From Vibrio genomosp. F10 str. ZF-129 (lineage in GTDB: Bacteria > Pseudomonadota > Gammaproteobacteria > Enterobacterales > Vibrionaceae), in the NCBI RefSeq assembly GCF_000287055.2, contig NZ_AJYQ02000093.1, forward strand, positions 1 to 64,000: a stretch of DNA of 64,000 nucleotides. Direction: 5' to 3'. This document shows, piece after piece, positions 41,881 through 51,432 of this stretch (positions within the stretch are counted from its first letter, which is position 1; each line of letters starts with the position of its first letter). Below the pieces are notes generated by a model. It had not been told where the DNA came from, did no database searches, and saw only the letters and a list, made by a program, of their open reading frames with translations. The position numbers and the translations under genes were made by a program.

Positions 41881-42708
41881 TTAAGCGGCTTTTTGTAATA
41901 GTCTATCTAACCACCGATTTGGTAATAGCCTTTTTAATATGGCAAACACTTTCGTCGGGGTTGTCACTCGATAACGAATCTTTGGTTTGTTGGATTCAAG
42001 CGCATCAAACAAAGGTGCCAGACAAGCTTCAGGGGGAAGAGCAAACGCATTCCCTGATTTCTCATTATTCAACCGTTCTTTTTGTAACGCATAGGCTTGC
42101 TGATGTGCGCTGTTTTTTGTGTCTATCCACTGTTCAAATGCTGTCAATGCATTAGCGCGAAATTGAGTTTCGATAGGGCCAGGTTCTATGAGGCTAATGA
42201 AAATGTTGGTGCCAGCAAGTTCTAGGCGTAACGTGTCTGTCCATCCTTCTATCGCAAATTTAGAGGCATTATAGGCCCCTCGATACTTCATCGCAGCGAA
42301 GCCCAAAACGGAACTGTTTTGAATGATCCGTCCTTCACCGTTGCTGCGCATAACAGGAAGAAGCAACGTGGTGAGATGGTGCCAACCAAAGACATTGGCT
42401 TCAAACTGCGCTCTCAAGGCTTGCGTGGGAAGATCTTCAATCGCTCCTGGTTGCCCATAAGCGCCATTATTAAATAATGCAAAGAGTTGATTGTCGGTGA
42501 TAGAGAGAACCGACTCTACTGCTGTGCTTATACTGGTTGCACAGTTCAGATCAAGTTGAATGCAAGTTAACCCAAGTTTGGTTAACCGCTCGACATCTTC
42601 AACTTTGCGACAAGAAGCGATGACTTGATATCCTCGCTCCTTTAATGCTTTTGCAGCAGTCAGGCCGATTCCGGAAGAACAGCCTGTAATTAATACCCAT
42701 CGACTCAT
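41881..42708 (-). CDS. Short-chain dehydrogenase/reductase, YbbO-like
   Basis: A 275-residue classical SDR. It has the cofactor motif TGCSSGIG at residues 8-15, the NNGAYGQPG segment, and the catalytic YNASK. The C-terminal part with the RYRVTTPTKVFAILKRLLP tail matches the YbbO type, an NADP-dependent aldehyde reductase next to ybbN in E. coli. The physiological substrate is not known here. It lies 43 bases after the yfcH-like epimerase gene on the same strand. Confidence 0.85.
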   Translation of the reverse strand: MSRWVLITGCSSGIGLTAAKALKERGYQVIASCRKVEDVERLTKLGLTCIQLDLNCATSISTAVESVLSITDNQLFALFNNGAYGQPGAIEDLPTQALRAQFEANVFGWHHLTTLLLPVMRSNGEGRIIQNSSVLGFAAMKYRGAYNASKFAIEGWTDTLRLELAGTNIFISLIEPGPIETQFRANALTAFEQWIDTKNSAHQQAYALQKERLNNEKSGNAFALPPEACLAPLFDALESNKPKIRYRVTTPTKVFAILKRLLPNRWLDRLLQKAA

Positions 42709-42751
42709 TAAAACGTCACTATTTTTGGTTTTGAATTGCTAGAGTAATCGA

Positions 42752-43666
42752 TTAGTTATGATGTTGTAACAAGTTTTTGAAAGCAGGCTCAATACGAGAG
42801 TAATGAAAGTGAAAACCCAGTTCGGTTAACTTCTTAGGCTTGCAACGGAGGCTATCAAGCAGCAAAGAAGCGCTTTCCCCTAACATCAACTTTATCAAGG
42901 GTTTTGGTGTAAATAGAAAGTGTGGTCGCTTTAACGTTTTTGCCAGGGTTTGGCTAAAGTGTTGGTTAGTGACCGGATGAGGCGCGGTTAAGTTAAATGT
43001 GCCACTCGCGTGTGAAGTTTCAAGCAAATACAGAATCGCTCTTATCATATCTGTCATGTGTATCCATGGCATGTACTGCTGACCTAAACCAATCGGCCCA
43101 CCAAGGCCAAACTTATAAATCGGTAACATTTTTGATAGTGCACCGCCGGTCGGGTGGAGAACGATGCCCGTCCTTATCACACAGACCCGAGTGTTTTCAG
43201 AACGAGCGCGGTTGGCAATGGTTTCCCACTGTTGACAGACTTGATGGCTAAATCCGGTTTGATTGACTTGCAGCGACTCGTCAAAAGGGTGCATTTGTTG
43301 ATCGCCGTAATACCCAACGGCAGAGCCACTAATAAAAATAGCGGGTGGCGTTGTACTGGCATGAATCAGTGCGACCAGTTTTTCGGTAGTATTCCAACGA
43401 CTGTGGCAGATCTTCTCTTTTTGAGTTTTTGACCAACGTTTATCTGCGATGGGTTCACCTGCGAGATTAATAATGGCATCAAAATCATTAACATCTTGGA
43501 GGTCGTCAAGTGAGGTTAGAAAGGCGATATTTTTATTGCTAATGTGGGAAAGCTTTTTTTTGGCATTGCCGACATCACGAGTCACCACGACTATTTGGTG
43601 GGTAATTAAATGTTTGAGTAACTCTCGGCCGATAAAGCCGGTTCCACCTGTAATCAATAGTTTCAT
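42752..43666 (-). CDS. yfcH: TIGR01777 family NAD(P)-binding epimerase, YfcH-like
   Basis: A 304-residue extended-SDR protein. The N-terminus MKLLITGGTGFIGRELLKHL carries the GxxGxxG nucleotide-binding motif; INLAGEPIADKRW and the C-terminal DUF1731 region (LLDSLRCKPKKLTELGF) define the family that includes E. coli YfcH and plant SulA-like proteins. The substrate is not known. It is upstream of the SDR gene and may share its transcript. A yfcE gene lies about 2.5 kb away on the other strand, echoing the yfcE-yfcH neighbourhood of E. coli. Confidence 0.88.
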   Translation of the reverse strand: MKLLITGGTGFIGRELLKHLITHQIVVVTRDVGNAKKKLSHISNKNIAFLTSLDDLQDVNDFDAIINLAGEPIADKRWSKTQKEKICHSRWNTTEKLVALIHASTTPPAIFISGSAVGYYGDQQMHPFDESLQVNQTGFSHQVCQQWETIANRARSENTRVCVIRTGIVLHPTGGALSKMLPIYKFGLGGPIGLGQQYMPWIHMTDMIRAILYLLETSHASGTFNLTAPHPVTNQHFSQTLAKTLKRPHFLFTPKPLIKLMLGESASLLLDSLRCKPKKLTELGFHFHYSRIEPAFKNLLQHHN

Positions 43667-43781
43667 TTTTCCTCCTTAACTGATTGAGTATAGTCACAAT
43701 GTGATGAACGACATACCTTCAATTCATTTATACGGCTAATAGATGACAATAGGACAAAAAAGACGAGTTATATCTCCATTG

Positions 43782-43797
43782 CGTTAGTTGTATCACA
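43782..43797. promoter_or_regulatory. Weak CRP-like site before the DUF1538 operon
   Basis: CGTTAGTTGTATCACA keeps a perfect TCACA half-site but only 3 of 5 bases in the other half. It lies about 30 bases upstream of a -10 like element in TGATTATAAA (43821-43830). Given as a candidate only. Confidence 0.3.
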
Positions 43798-43854
43798 CCT
43801 CGGGCGAATTCTATTTACCATGATTATAAAATACAGTTGTGTCATGGAGATAGA

Positions 43855-44589
43855 ATGAACGGCTTAACCACATTACTTAAATCAATGTTTGCAAGCTTTA
43901 GAGATCTTTTACCGATTATTTTGGTGGTTGTTTTTTTTCAGCTCGTTGTACTTCAAGAACCATTACCTAATTTGATGTCGATTTTATTTGGACTGGTTCT
44001 GATTGTGCTAGGTCTAACTTTTTTTATCTTTGGTTTGGAGATGGGGTTATTTCCTATTGGTGAGTCAATGGCCCAAGCGTTTGCAAGAAAAGGGAGTGTC
44101 TTTTGGCTGTTAGCTTTTGCGTTTTGTCTTGGGTTTGGTACGACCGTTGCTGAACCTGCTTTGACGGCAGTTGCCAATGAAGCAGCCGAGGTCGCAGCAG
44201 AAGGTGGCATCATAGCCAGTACCATTGAAGAGATCGACTCTTACGCAAATGGGCTTCGCTATACCGTTGCTTTGTCTGTAGGGGTCGCCATATTAGTGGG
44301 GGTGTTACGAATTTTAAAAGGGTGGCCAATACAGTATATGATCATCGGTGGGTATATCGGGGTCGTTATACTCACTGGGTTCGCCCCTGATCATATTATT
44401 GGTATTGCTTATGATTCTGGTGGTGTCACCACATCAACGATTACCGTCCCTTTGGTGACCGCTTTAGGCGTGGGGTTAGCCTCTGCGATTAAAGGAAGAA
44501 ACCCAATGATCGATGGATTTGGGTTGATTGCGTTTGCCTCTCTACTGCCCATGATGTTTGTCATGGTTTATGGAATGGTGATTGGATGA
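43855..44589 (+). CDS. DUF1538 integral membrane protein, first subunit
   Basis: A 244-residue membrane protein with about six hydrophobic segments. The start is the ATG at 43855, after GGAG at five bases; a TTG six codons upstream is less likely. Polar motifs sit within or between membrane segments: FPIGESMAQ (66-74), [13 protein letters not shown] (94-106), [20 protein letters not shown] (186-205) and [17 protein letters not shown] (214-230). The layout suggests an ion or solute transporter in which the AEP and DSGG loops line the path. Its stop codon overlaps the start of a paralogous gene. No substrate is established for this family that I know of. Confidence 0.85.
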   Translation: MNGLTTLLKSMFASFRDLLPIILVVVFFQLVVLQEPLPNLMSILFGLVLIVLGLTFFIFGLEMGLFPIGESMAQAFARKGSVFWLLAFAFCLGFGTTVAEPALTAVANEAAEVAAEGGIIASTIEEIDSYANGLRYTVALSVGVAILVGVLRILKGWPIQYMIIGGYIGVVILTGFAPDHIIGIAYDSGGVTTSTITVPLVTALGVGLASAIKGRNPMIDGFGLIAFASLLPMMFVMVYGMVIG

Positions 44590-45368
44590 TAACTATTGAT
44601 CATTTCTTCCGTATTTTCCTTGATACGATTGTGAATGTGATTCCGATTGTTACGATCCTGTTTGGCTTTCAAGTGGCTGTATTACGACGCCCAATCAATA
44701 ATCTGCCTCACGTCTTACTTGGCTTCTTTTATGTCTTGCTCGGGCTCTCTCTTTTTCTGATAGGGCTCGATTTGGCATTGTTTCCATTGGGAGAAACCAT
44801 GGCTCAGCAACTCACAGCCCCCAAGTTTCTGAATGAAGTGCGCTTAAGCATTGGTCTTCATCTTTCTTGGATTGATTATTATTGGGTGTATTTGTTTGCG
44901 TTTCTTATTGGGTTTAGTACGACCATTGCTGAGCCATCATTAATTGCCGTGGCTATTAAGGCGAACCAAGTCTCTGGTGGGAGCATCAGTGTCAACGGTT
45001 TGAGAATTGCCGTTGCCATTGGCGTAGCATTCGGCATTGCTCTGGGAAGCTACAGAATTGTGGTTGGGGACCCCATCCATTACTACATCATTGGCGGTTA
45101 CATCGTCGTTGTTATTCAAACTTTTTTTGCCCCTAAGTTGATTGTCCCGTTAGCGTACGATTCAGGGGGCGTCACGACATCAACCGTTACCGTTCCATTA
45201 GTTGCGGCTCTAGGGCTCGGGCTGGCTTCCACGGTCCCAGGCCGAAATCCTGTGATTGATGGTTTTGGGCTGATTGCCTTTGCAAGCTTGTTTCCGATTA
45301 TTTCGGTCATGGCTTATGCGCAAATTACACAAATATTGAACAAAAAAAGCATTAAAGGAGAAGTCTAA
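44586..45368 (+). CDS. DUF1538 integral membrane protein, second subunit
   Basis: A 260-residue paralogue of the preceding gene, sharing the same motifs in the same order: FPLGETMAQ (66-74), [12 protein letters not shown] (111-122), [20 protein letters not shown] (191-210) and [17 protein letters not shown] (219-235). It differs mainly by a longer central loop before the AEP motif. In other bacteria two DUF1538 units occur in one long polypeptide, which suggests that the two subunits here form a heterodimer. The ATG overlaps the upstream stop by four bases, and its own stop overlaps the PII-like gene by one base (TAATG). A weak Shine-Dalgarno precedes it, consistent with coupled translation. 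Confidence 0.85.
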   Translation: MITIDHFFRIFLDTIVNVIPIVTILFGFQVAVLRRPINNLPHVLLGFFYVLLGLSLFLIGLDLALFPLGETMAQQLTAPKFLNEVRLSIGLHLSWIDYYWVYLFAFLIGFSTTIAEPSLIAVAIKANQVSGGSISVNGLRIAVAIGVAFGIALGSYRIVVGDPIHYYIIGGYIVVVIQTFFAPKLIVPLAYDSGGVTTSTVTVPLVAALGLGLASTVPGRNPVIDGFGLIAFASLFPIISVMAYAQITQILNKKSIKGEV

Positions 45369-45718
45369 TGCGCTTTAAACTCATATTGGCATTTGTTGAA
45401 GACAGTAAAGTAGACATCGTTCTGGATGCCGCTAGAGAAGCTGGTGCAACAGGCGCCACCGTGATTAATAACGCTCGTGGCGAGGGGCTAAATAAGAAAA
45501 AAACCTTCTTTGGTTTGACTTTAGAAGTTCAAAAAGATGTGTTGCTTTTCGTTGTCGAGGAGCACTTGTCTCGGCATATTTTAGAAACGATCAGTGACGT
45601 CGGGGAGTTTGATTCAGAGTCTGGTCAAGGTATTGCTGTGCAGATCGATGTGGAAGATGCCGTTGGTGTTGCTCATCAGGTTGAAACGTTAACGAAGGTG
45701 GTTGAGGATAAACTATGA
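45368..45718 (+). CDS. PII-family signalling protein linked to the DUF1538 transporter
   Basis: A 116-residue protein with the ferredoxin-like PII fold: strand [11 protein letters not shown], helix 12-25, the GATGATVINNARGEG turn (26-40), a T-loop region at about 40-54, and the second half-repeat with HLSRHILETI followed by SESGQGIAVQIDVEDAVGV, the equivalent of the B-loop and final strand. The tyrosine uridylylated in GlnB/GlnK is absent (TFFGLTLE), and the T-loop is shorter. It lacks the GlnB signature, so it is a PII-like sensor rather than a nitrogen regulator. GGAGAAGTCT precedes the ATG inside the end of the upstream gene. By analogy with AmtB-GlnK and SbtA-SbtB it may gate the adjacent membrane subunits. 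Confidence 0.8.
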   Translation: MRFKLILAFVEDSKVDIVLDAAREAGATGATVINNARGEGLNKKKTFFGLTLEVQKDVLLFVVEEHLSRHILETISDVGEFDSESGQGIAVQIDVEDAVGVAHQVETLTKVVEDKL

Positions 45719-46137
45719 AGACACATGAAATAATACAAGTGCGAGATGTCATGGCGAATACTTATGTCATGGTTGATGGGTTAACCACGGTCAATGAAGC
45801 GATAGCACTTGCACGCCAGCATAATGTGAAGGCTCTTATTGTAAACAAGCGAAACGAAGAAGATGAGTTTGGCATCATACTGATGAATGACATCGCGAAA
45901 AAAGTCCTGGCTAAAAATCGCTCTCCAATGAGAACAAACGTCTACGAGATTATGACTAAGCCAGCTCTCTCGGTCGCACCAAATATGAATGTGAAATACT
46001 GCGCACGTCTGTTTGAGCGTTTTAAAATAAGTCGAGCGCCAGTTATCGAGAACGGAGAAGTGATTGGTATGGTTAGCTACAATAATATTGTGTTTAATGG
46101 CATGGCTATTGATGACGAGCGAGAAAATAGGTTCTAG
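45715..46137 (+). CDS. Stand-alone two-CBS-domain protein
   Basis: A 140-residue cytosolic protein made of two CBS domains, about residues 8-68 (VRDVMANTYVMVDGLTTVNE) and 76-132 (VYEIMTKPALSVAPNMNVKY), ending soon after the second. CBS pairs bind adenosine nucleotides such as AMP, ATP, SAM or c-di-AMP. There is no catalytic domain. The ATG overlaps the PII-like stop by four bases, making it the fourth gene of the DUF1538 operon and a second candidate sensor for the transporter. It is followed 33 bases later by yfcE, which starts on its own strong ribosome binding site. Confidence 0.88.
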   Translation: MKTHEIIQVRDVMANTYVMVDGLTTVNEAIALARQHNVKALIVNKRNEEDEFGIILMNDIAKKVLAKNRSPMRTNVYEIMTKPALSVAPNMNVKYCARLFERFKISRAPVIENGEVIGMVSYNNIVFNGMAIDDERENRF

Positions 46138-46170
46138 AATATCGCTGGTCATTAATCAGGAGTATTTTCT

Positions 46171-46716
46171 GTGGAATTATTTTTTGCCTCCGACTTACAC
46201 GGAAGCTTGCCAGCAACGAAACGAGTACTTGAACAATTTGAACAGTCAGGTGCTACCACTTTGATTTTACTCGGGGATACGCTAAATCATGGCCCTAGAA
46301 ACCCAGTACCAGAGGGTTACGCGCCTTCAGAGGTGGCTGTGTTATTAAATCAGTATGCAGATTCGATAATTTCGGTTAGAGGCAATTGTGATAGTGAAGT
46401 TGATCAAATGCTATTGGACTTTCCAATGATGACGGACTACTCGTGGGTCTTAATGGAGTCTGGGCAGAGAATGTTCATTACGCATGGGCACCTTTATAAT
46501 TCGAATAAACGCCCACCCTTAAAAGAAAATGACATCCTTGTTCATGGGCATACACATATTCCTGTTGCTGAAAAACACGGAGATATCGTTGTATTTAATC
46601 CGGGCTCGGCAACTTTCCCTCGAGATGGTTACCCAGCAAGCTTTGGCCGCTTAAGTGACGGAGTACTTCAAGTCGTGAGCTTTGACGGAGAGATTCTTTC
46701 ACACTATCAAGATTAA
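46171..46716 (+). CDS. yfcE: Phosphodiesterase YfcE
   Basis: A 181-residue calcineurin-like metallophosphoesterase of the MJ0936/YfcE type. Metal-binding motifs are ASDLHG (7-12, Asp and His), LGDTLNHG, VRGNCDSEVD with the GNCD motif, THGH and VHGHTHIP. E. coli YfcE hydrolyses bis-pNPP and other artificial phosphodiesters; its natural substrate is unknown. The start is GTG at 46171, supported by CAGGAG eight bases before it and by the MELFFASDLHG N-terminus. The gene may be transcribed with the upstream CBS gene. Confidence 0.93.
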   Translation: MELFFASDLHGSLPATKRVLEQFEQSGATTLILLGDTLNHGPRNPVPEGYAPSEVAVLLNQYADSIISVRGNCDSEVDQMLLDFPMMTDYSWVLMESGQRMFITHGHLYNSNKRPPLKENDILVHGHTHIPVAEKHGDIVVFNPGSATFPRDGYPASFGRLSDGVLQVVSFDGEILSHYQD

Positions 46717-46762
46717 AAATATCAACGTCAATAATATTTTTTGTAATCAGAACGATGCAAAA

Positions 46763-46789
46763 CAAAAAAAGGGAGACAGAAGTCTCCCT
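46763..46789 (-). terminator. toxRS terminator
   Basis: AGGGAGAC and GTCTCCCT with a 4-base loop; on the minus strand followed by TTTTTTTGTTTTG. It lies 25 bases after the toxS stop. Confidence 0.93.
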
Positions 46790-46813
46790 AATCAGCACAA
46801 CAGTAACAAGGAA

Positions 46814-47338
46814 CTAGTTAGTAAAAAGAACGGTTGAACCGTGATTCAAACTGGTCAGCAACAGTGTCTGTTTATTGACAATATCAATGCGGCGGCTTTG
46901 TCTTGCTTCCATCTTGAACAGTTGTGTAATCAGCTTCAATTGCTCTTCAGTAAAGTCTTTGGTTTGCGCTGAAGAGACATCCTTAAATTCCTTTGGTGAT
47001 ACTAAAAGGTAATTGTCACTGATATCCCATTCACCGGTTTCTGAGATATTGATCATGACGATGTTATCACTTTCTTCAACGATCAAGCGTACCAGTGACA
47101 CTCGGATGTAAGTCCCGTTTGGTAGGTATTTTACATTGGAATTGACTTCAGCTCGGCGTAATGGGCCAACGGAATCACCGGCGATATGAGATACCTCTGT
47201 GATTAATCGAGACTGCCACTCGTGAGAAGTAAGGACTTGCTCAACTTTGAGGTCACTTCCCCAATATAACCAAGCGCTAAACAAAGCAGATATTGCGAGA
47301 ATAATAGTCGTGATTTTCTGAGTCATGATCTTATTCAT
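46814..47338 (-). CDS. toxS: Transmembrane regulatory protein ToxS
   Basis: ToxS is an inner-membrane protein whose periplasmic domain binds and stabilises the ToxR periplasmic domain and helps sense bile. I start at the ATG at 47338, which overlaps the toxR stop by one base (TAATG) and gives 174 residues (173 in V. cholerae). It has one N-terminal membrane helix (TTIILAISALFSAWLYWG) and the conserved blocks GPLRRAEVNSNVKYLPNGTY, GEWDISDNYLLVSPKEFKD and LITQLFKMEARQSRR. An ATG three codons upstream inside toxR is possible but weaker. Confidence 0.96.
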   Translation of the reverse strand: MNKIMTQKITTIILAISALFSAWLYWGSDLKVEQVLTSHEWQSRLITEVSHIAGDSVGPLRRAEVNSNVKYLPNGTYIRVSLVRLIVEESDNIVMINISETGEWDISDNYLLVSPKEFKDVSSAQTKDFTEEQLKLITQLFKMEARQSRRIDIVNKQTLLLTSLNHGSTVLFTN

Positions 47339-48207
47339 TATAAACACACCTTGTTAATATCAGGGTTTTTCCAAACAATACGAACGGTTTTGTTGTTGCT
47401 AGACTGCTCAACAGTGTGAATGTAATTGAGTATCACTTGCTCATTTTGACCACCCGTAGCAATAACTTTAATGGGGGTTAACTCGTCTTTATGTTGGTTT
47501 AAGTAGCTGTTTACACATAGTTCCAGTGATGGAAGCCATTGTGAAAGGTCTGGATGATTGAATGGCGTTATCACCGGGACATCTTGATAAACCGCTAATT
47601 CTCTAAATTTAGACTCACTTGGTGTCGTGAAAAGCACCACCATCAATGGCAGAGCCATCGCCAATAGAAGCAGTAATTTAGGAATCAACTTTGAAGGTGT
47701 AGTGAGTTTGACGTTAGGTTCTACACCGAGCGCACTGACTGTATTTTCATTGGCATTAGGAACCTGTTTTGATTCTGCAATCGCTGACTCTGAAACATCA
47801 GGTTCTGACATTGGTTTTTCTTCAATGTTAAATGACGTCACTTCTTTTGATGAAGCAAGTACTGTGGTTGCTTTCACGGAGCAGATCAGTTGATAACCGC
47901 GCTTGGGGACGGTTTTTACGAATAGCGGTGATTTTGTTGAGTCCTTCAACATTTTTCTTAGCGTAGAGATCGCTTGAGTGAGACTCGAATCATCTACCTC
48001 AAAGCCTTGATCTCGCCAAACAAATTCATGCAATTCATGGCGAGTAATCACTTCATTTGGGCGTTCGCACAGCAGTAATAGAATACGGCTTTCATTACTG
48101 CCTAAACGCACTAGGTCAGTATCGCTCTCGTTATCTACTAATGAGTTGTTATTTGGGTCAAAAGTAAATCGGTCTGCAAGGATAAACTTTGTGCCTATAT
48201 TGCTCAT
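47338..48207 (-). CDS. toxR: Transmembrane transcriptional activator ToxR
   Basis: ToxR is a membrane-bound winged-helix activator that controls outer-membrane porins and, in pathogens, virulence genes. The 289-residue product has an OmpR-type DNA-binding domain at residues 5-110 (EFVWRDQGFEVDDSSLTQAI with the recognition helix), a long variable proline- and acid-rich linker (115-172), a membrane segment at 175-194 (LIPKLLLLLAMALPLMVVLF), and a periplasmic domain with the two conserved cysteines, Cys231 and Cys288, that form the regulatory disulfide. It is divergent from htpG, as in V. cholerae, where the heat-shock promoter of htpG influences toxR expression. Confidence 0.97.
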   Translation of the reverse strand: MSNIGTKFILADRFTFDPNNNSLVDNESDTDLVRLGSNESRILLLLCERPNEVITRHELHEFVWRDQGFEVDDSSLTQAISTLRKMLKDSTKSPLFVKTVPKRGYQLICSVKATTVLASSKEVTSFNIEEKPMSEPDVSESAIAESKQVPNANENTVSALGVEPNVKLTTPSKLIPKLLLLLAMALPLMVVLFTTPSESKFRELAVYQDVPVITPFNHPDLSQWLPSLELCVNSYLNQHKDELTPIKVIATGGQNEQVILNYIHTVEQSSNNKTVRIVWKNPDINKVCL

Positions 48208-48363
48208 TGGACTCTTCTTAATTAGACAAGTTATTAGGGGAAAACAGTGAGTTTGAATGTCAATGACTGAAACATCAAAGTTATGATTTTAGTTTCTTTG
48301 ATAAGTTTCGACAGTAGGATAAACAAAAATGATAAAAAAAACAGTGTTTTTATGGTTTTTGAC

Positions 48364-48391
48364 CTTGAATTTACAATTGTCATCCTCATGT
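48364..48391 (+). promoter_or_regulatory. Sigma-32 heat-shock promoter of htpG
   Basis: CTTGAA (48364-48369), a 14-base spacer and CCTCATGT (48384-48391) match the sigma-32 consensus CTTGAA-N13-15-CCCCATNT at all but one position. It lies about 60 bases before the htpG start, in the toxR-htpG divergent region. Confidence 0.85.
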
Positions 48392-48449
48392 TAACTATCA
48401 ATTGCCCCTTAGTGGGTTGTACATAAATGATAAGAGTCACGGAGCTAAT

Positions 48450-50354
48450 ATGAGCGAGACGTTAACAAGCAATAAAGAAACACGCGGCTTTCAGTCTGAA
48501 GTAAAACAGCTACTTCACTTAATGATTCATTCTTTATATTCCAATAAAGAAATCTTTCTAAGAGAGCTTATCTCTAATGCCTCTGATGCTGCAGACAAAT
48601 TGCGCTTTCAAGCACTATCAGATTCAAATCTGTACGCTGGTGACGCCGAACTAGGGGTTAAGTTATCCTTTGATGTAGCAGCGAACACATTGACGATTTC
48701 TGATAATGGTATCGGTATGACTCGTGACGATGTCATTGAGCATTTGGGGACTATTGCCAAATCAGGCACCGCTGATTTCTTCTCGAAGCTTTCAGAAGAC
48801 CAAACAAAAGACTCACAGTTAATTGGTCAATTTGGTGTTGGTTTTTACTCAGCTTTCATCGTGGCAGACGCGGTCACTGTTCGTACTCGTCGTGCTGGTC
48901 TTGACTCTGATCAAGCCGTTCAATGGCACTCTGCTGGCGAAGGTGATTACACCATTGAAGATATTACTAAAGAGACTCGCGGCACGGATATTGTTTTACA
49001 TATGCGTGATGAAGGTAAAGAGTTTCTTTCAGAATGGCGTTTACGTGATGTCATCAGCAAGTACTCTGACCATATCGGAATCCCGGTTTCTATCTTAACT
49101 GTGGTTAAAGATGAAGAAGGCAAGGAAACCGAAGAAACGAAGTGGGAGCAAATCAATAAAGCTCAGGCACTGTGGACTCGCAGTAAATCGGATATTTCTG
49201 ATGAAGAGTACCAAGAGTTTTACAAGCATGTGTCGCACGACTTTGCCGATTCCTTGCTGTGGAGCCACAACAAAGTAGAAGGTAAAAACGACTATACTAG
49301 CTTGTTATATATCCCGGCTAAAGCCCCTTGGGATATGATGAACAGAGACCATAAATCAGGTCTGAAGCTCTACGTTCAACGTGTCTTTATTATGGATGAC
49401 GCAGAGCAGTTTATGCCATCTTATTTGCGCTTTACTCGTGGCTTGATTGATTCGAATGATCTACCGTTGAATGTCTCGCGTGAAATTCTACAAGACAACA
49501 AAGTGACTCAATCACTGCGTAATGCTTGTACCAAGCGGGTTTTAACAATGCTAGAGCGTCTGGCTAAGAACGACGAAGAAAAATACCAAAGCTTCTGGAA
49601 AGAGTTTGGTTTGGTTCTAAAAGAAGGCCCAGCAGAAGATTCAGCCAACAAAGAGAAAATTGCAGGCTTATTGCGTTTTGCTTCAACAGAAGTGGATTCT
49701 TCCGATCAAACGATTGGTCTTGCGGCGTATGTTGAGCGCATGAAAGAAGAACAAGATAAGATCTACTACCTAACGGCTGATAGCTATGTAGCGGCAAAGA
49801 ACAGTCCTCACCTTGAGCAATTTAAAGCGAAAGGTATTGAGGTTATTCTTATGTCGGATCGCATTGATGAGTGGTTGATGAACTACTTAACGGAATTTGA
49901 TGGTAAGCAGTTCCAGTCAATTACGAAAGCAGGTCTTGATTTGAGCAAATTTGAAGATGAAGCAGAGAAAGAGCAACAAAAAGAGACGGAAGAAGAGTTT
50001 AAGTCGGTTGTTGAGCGTACTCAAGCTTACCTTGGCGATCGTGTTAAAGAAGTCCGCACAACGTTTAAGCTTGATACTACGCCTGCCGTTGTTGTGACGG
50101 ATGATTTTGAAATGGGTACTCAGATGGCGAAGCTGCTCGAAGCGGCAGGCCAAGAAGCGCCTCAAGTTAAATACATCTTTGAACTGAACCCTCAACACGA
50201 TCTTGTTAAGCGCATGGCTGATGAAGTCGATGAGCAAGCGTTTGGTGGATGGGTTGAAGTGTTGCTAGGTCAAGCAATGCTTGCGGAAAAAGGCTCAATG
50301 GAAGATCCATCTCAGTTTGTCGGTGCGATCAACAAGCTTTTGACTAAGGTTTAA
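48450..50354 (+). CDS. htpG: Chaperone HtpG (bacterial Hsp90)
   Basis: HtpG is an ATP-driven chaperone working with DnaK on late folding steps. The start at 48450 ([17 protein letters not shown]), after GGAG, gives 634 residues, the usual length; 16 upstream open codons do not belong to the family. It shows the GHKL ATPase motifs: [26 protein letters not shown] and [12 protein letters not shown], then the middle domain with the [10 protein letters not shown] motif and the C-terminal dimerisation domain. A sigma-32 promoter precedes it and a strong terminator follows. Confidence 0.98.
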   Translation: MSETLTSNKETRGFQSEVKQLLHLMIHSLYSNKEIFLRELISNASDAADKLRFQALSDSNLYAGDAELGVKLSFDVAANTLTISDNGIGMTRDDVIEHLGTIAKSGTADFFSKLSEDQTKDSQLIGQFGVGFYSAFIVADAVTVRTRRAGLDSDQAVQWHSAGEGDYTIEDITKETRGTDIVLHMRDEGKEFLSEWRLRDVISKYSDHIGIPVSILTVVKDEEGKETEETKWEQINKAQALWTRSKSDISDEEYQEFYKHVSHDFADSLLWSHNKVEGKNDYTSLLYIPAKAPWDMMNRDHKSGLKLYVQRVFIMDDAEQFMPSYLRFTRGLIDSNDLPLNVSREILQDNKVTQSLRNACTKRVLTMLERLAKNDEEKYQSFWKEFGLVLKEGPAEDSANKEKIAGLLRFASTEVDSSDQTIGLAAYVERMKEEQDKIYYLTADSYVAAKNSPHLEQFKAKGIEVILMSDRIDEWLMNYLTEFDGKQFQSITKAGLDLSKFEDEAEKEQQKETEEEFKSVVERTQAYLGDRVKEVRTTFKLDTTPAVVVTDDFEMGTQMAKLLEAAGQEAPQVKYIFELNPQHDLVKRMADEVDEQAFGGWVEVLLGQAMLAEKGSMEDPSQFVGAINKLLTKV

Positions 50355-50367
50355 TACCAAATGTAGT

Positions 50368-50395
50368 AAAAAAGCTCGCTTTGGCGAGCTTTTTT
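50368..50395 (+). terminator. htpG terminator
   Basis: AAAAAAGCTCGC, a TTTG loop and GCGAGCTTTTTT: a perfect 12-bp stem with T tract right after htpG. Confidence 0.95.
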
Positions 50396-51322
<927 letters not shown>

Positions 51323-51345
51323 TTGACAAGTTATTTGATATAGTG

Positions 51346-51373
51346 AAGCGACCTTTATAAGGTCGCTTTTTTT
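51346..51373 (+). terminator. adk terminator
   Basis: AAGCGACCTT and AAGGTCGCTT form a perfect 10-bp stem with a minimal loop, followed by a run of T. Confidence 0.93.
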
Positions 51374-51432
51374 GATCCGTATTGGAGCGATAAGCGTAAA
51401 CAAGCAGACACACATTAACGATAAGCTGGGTT

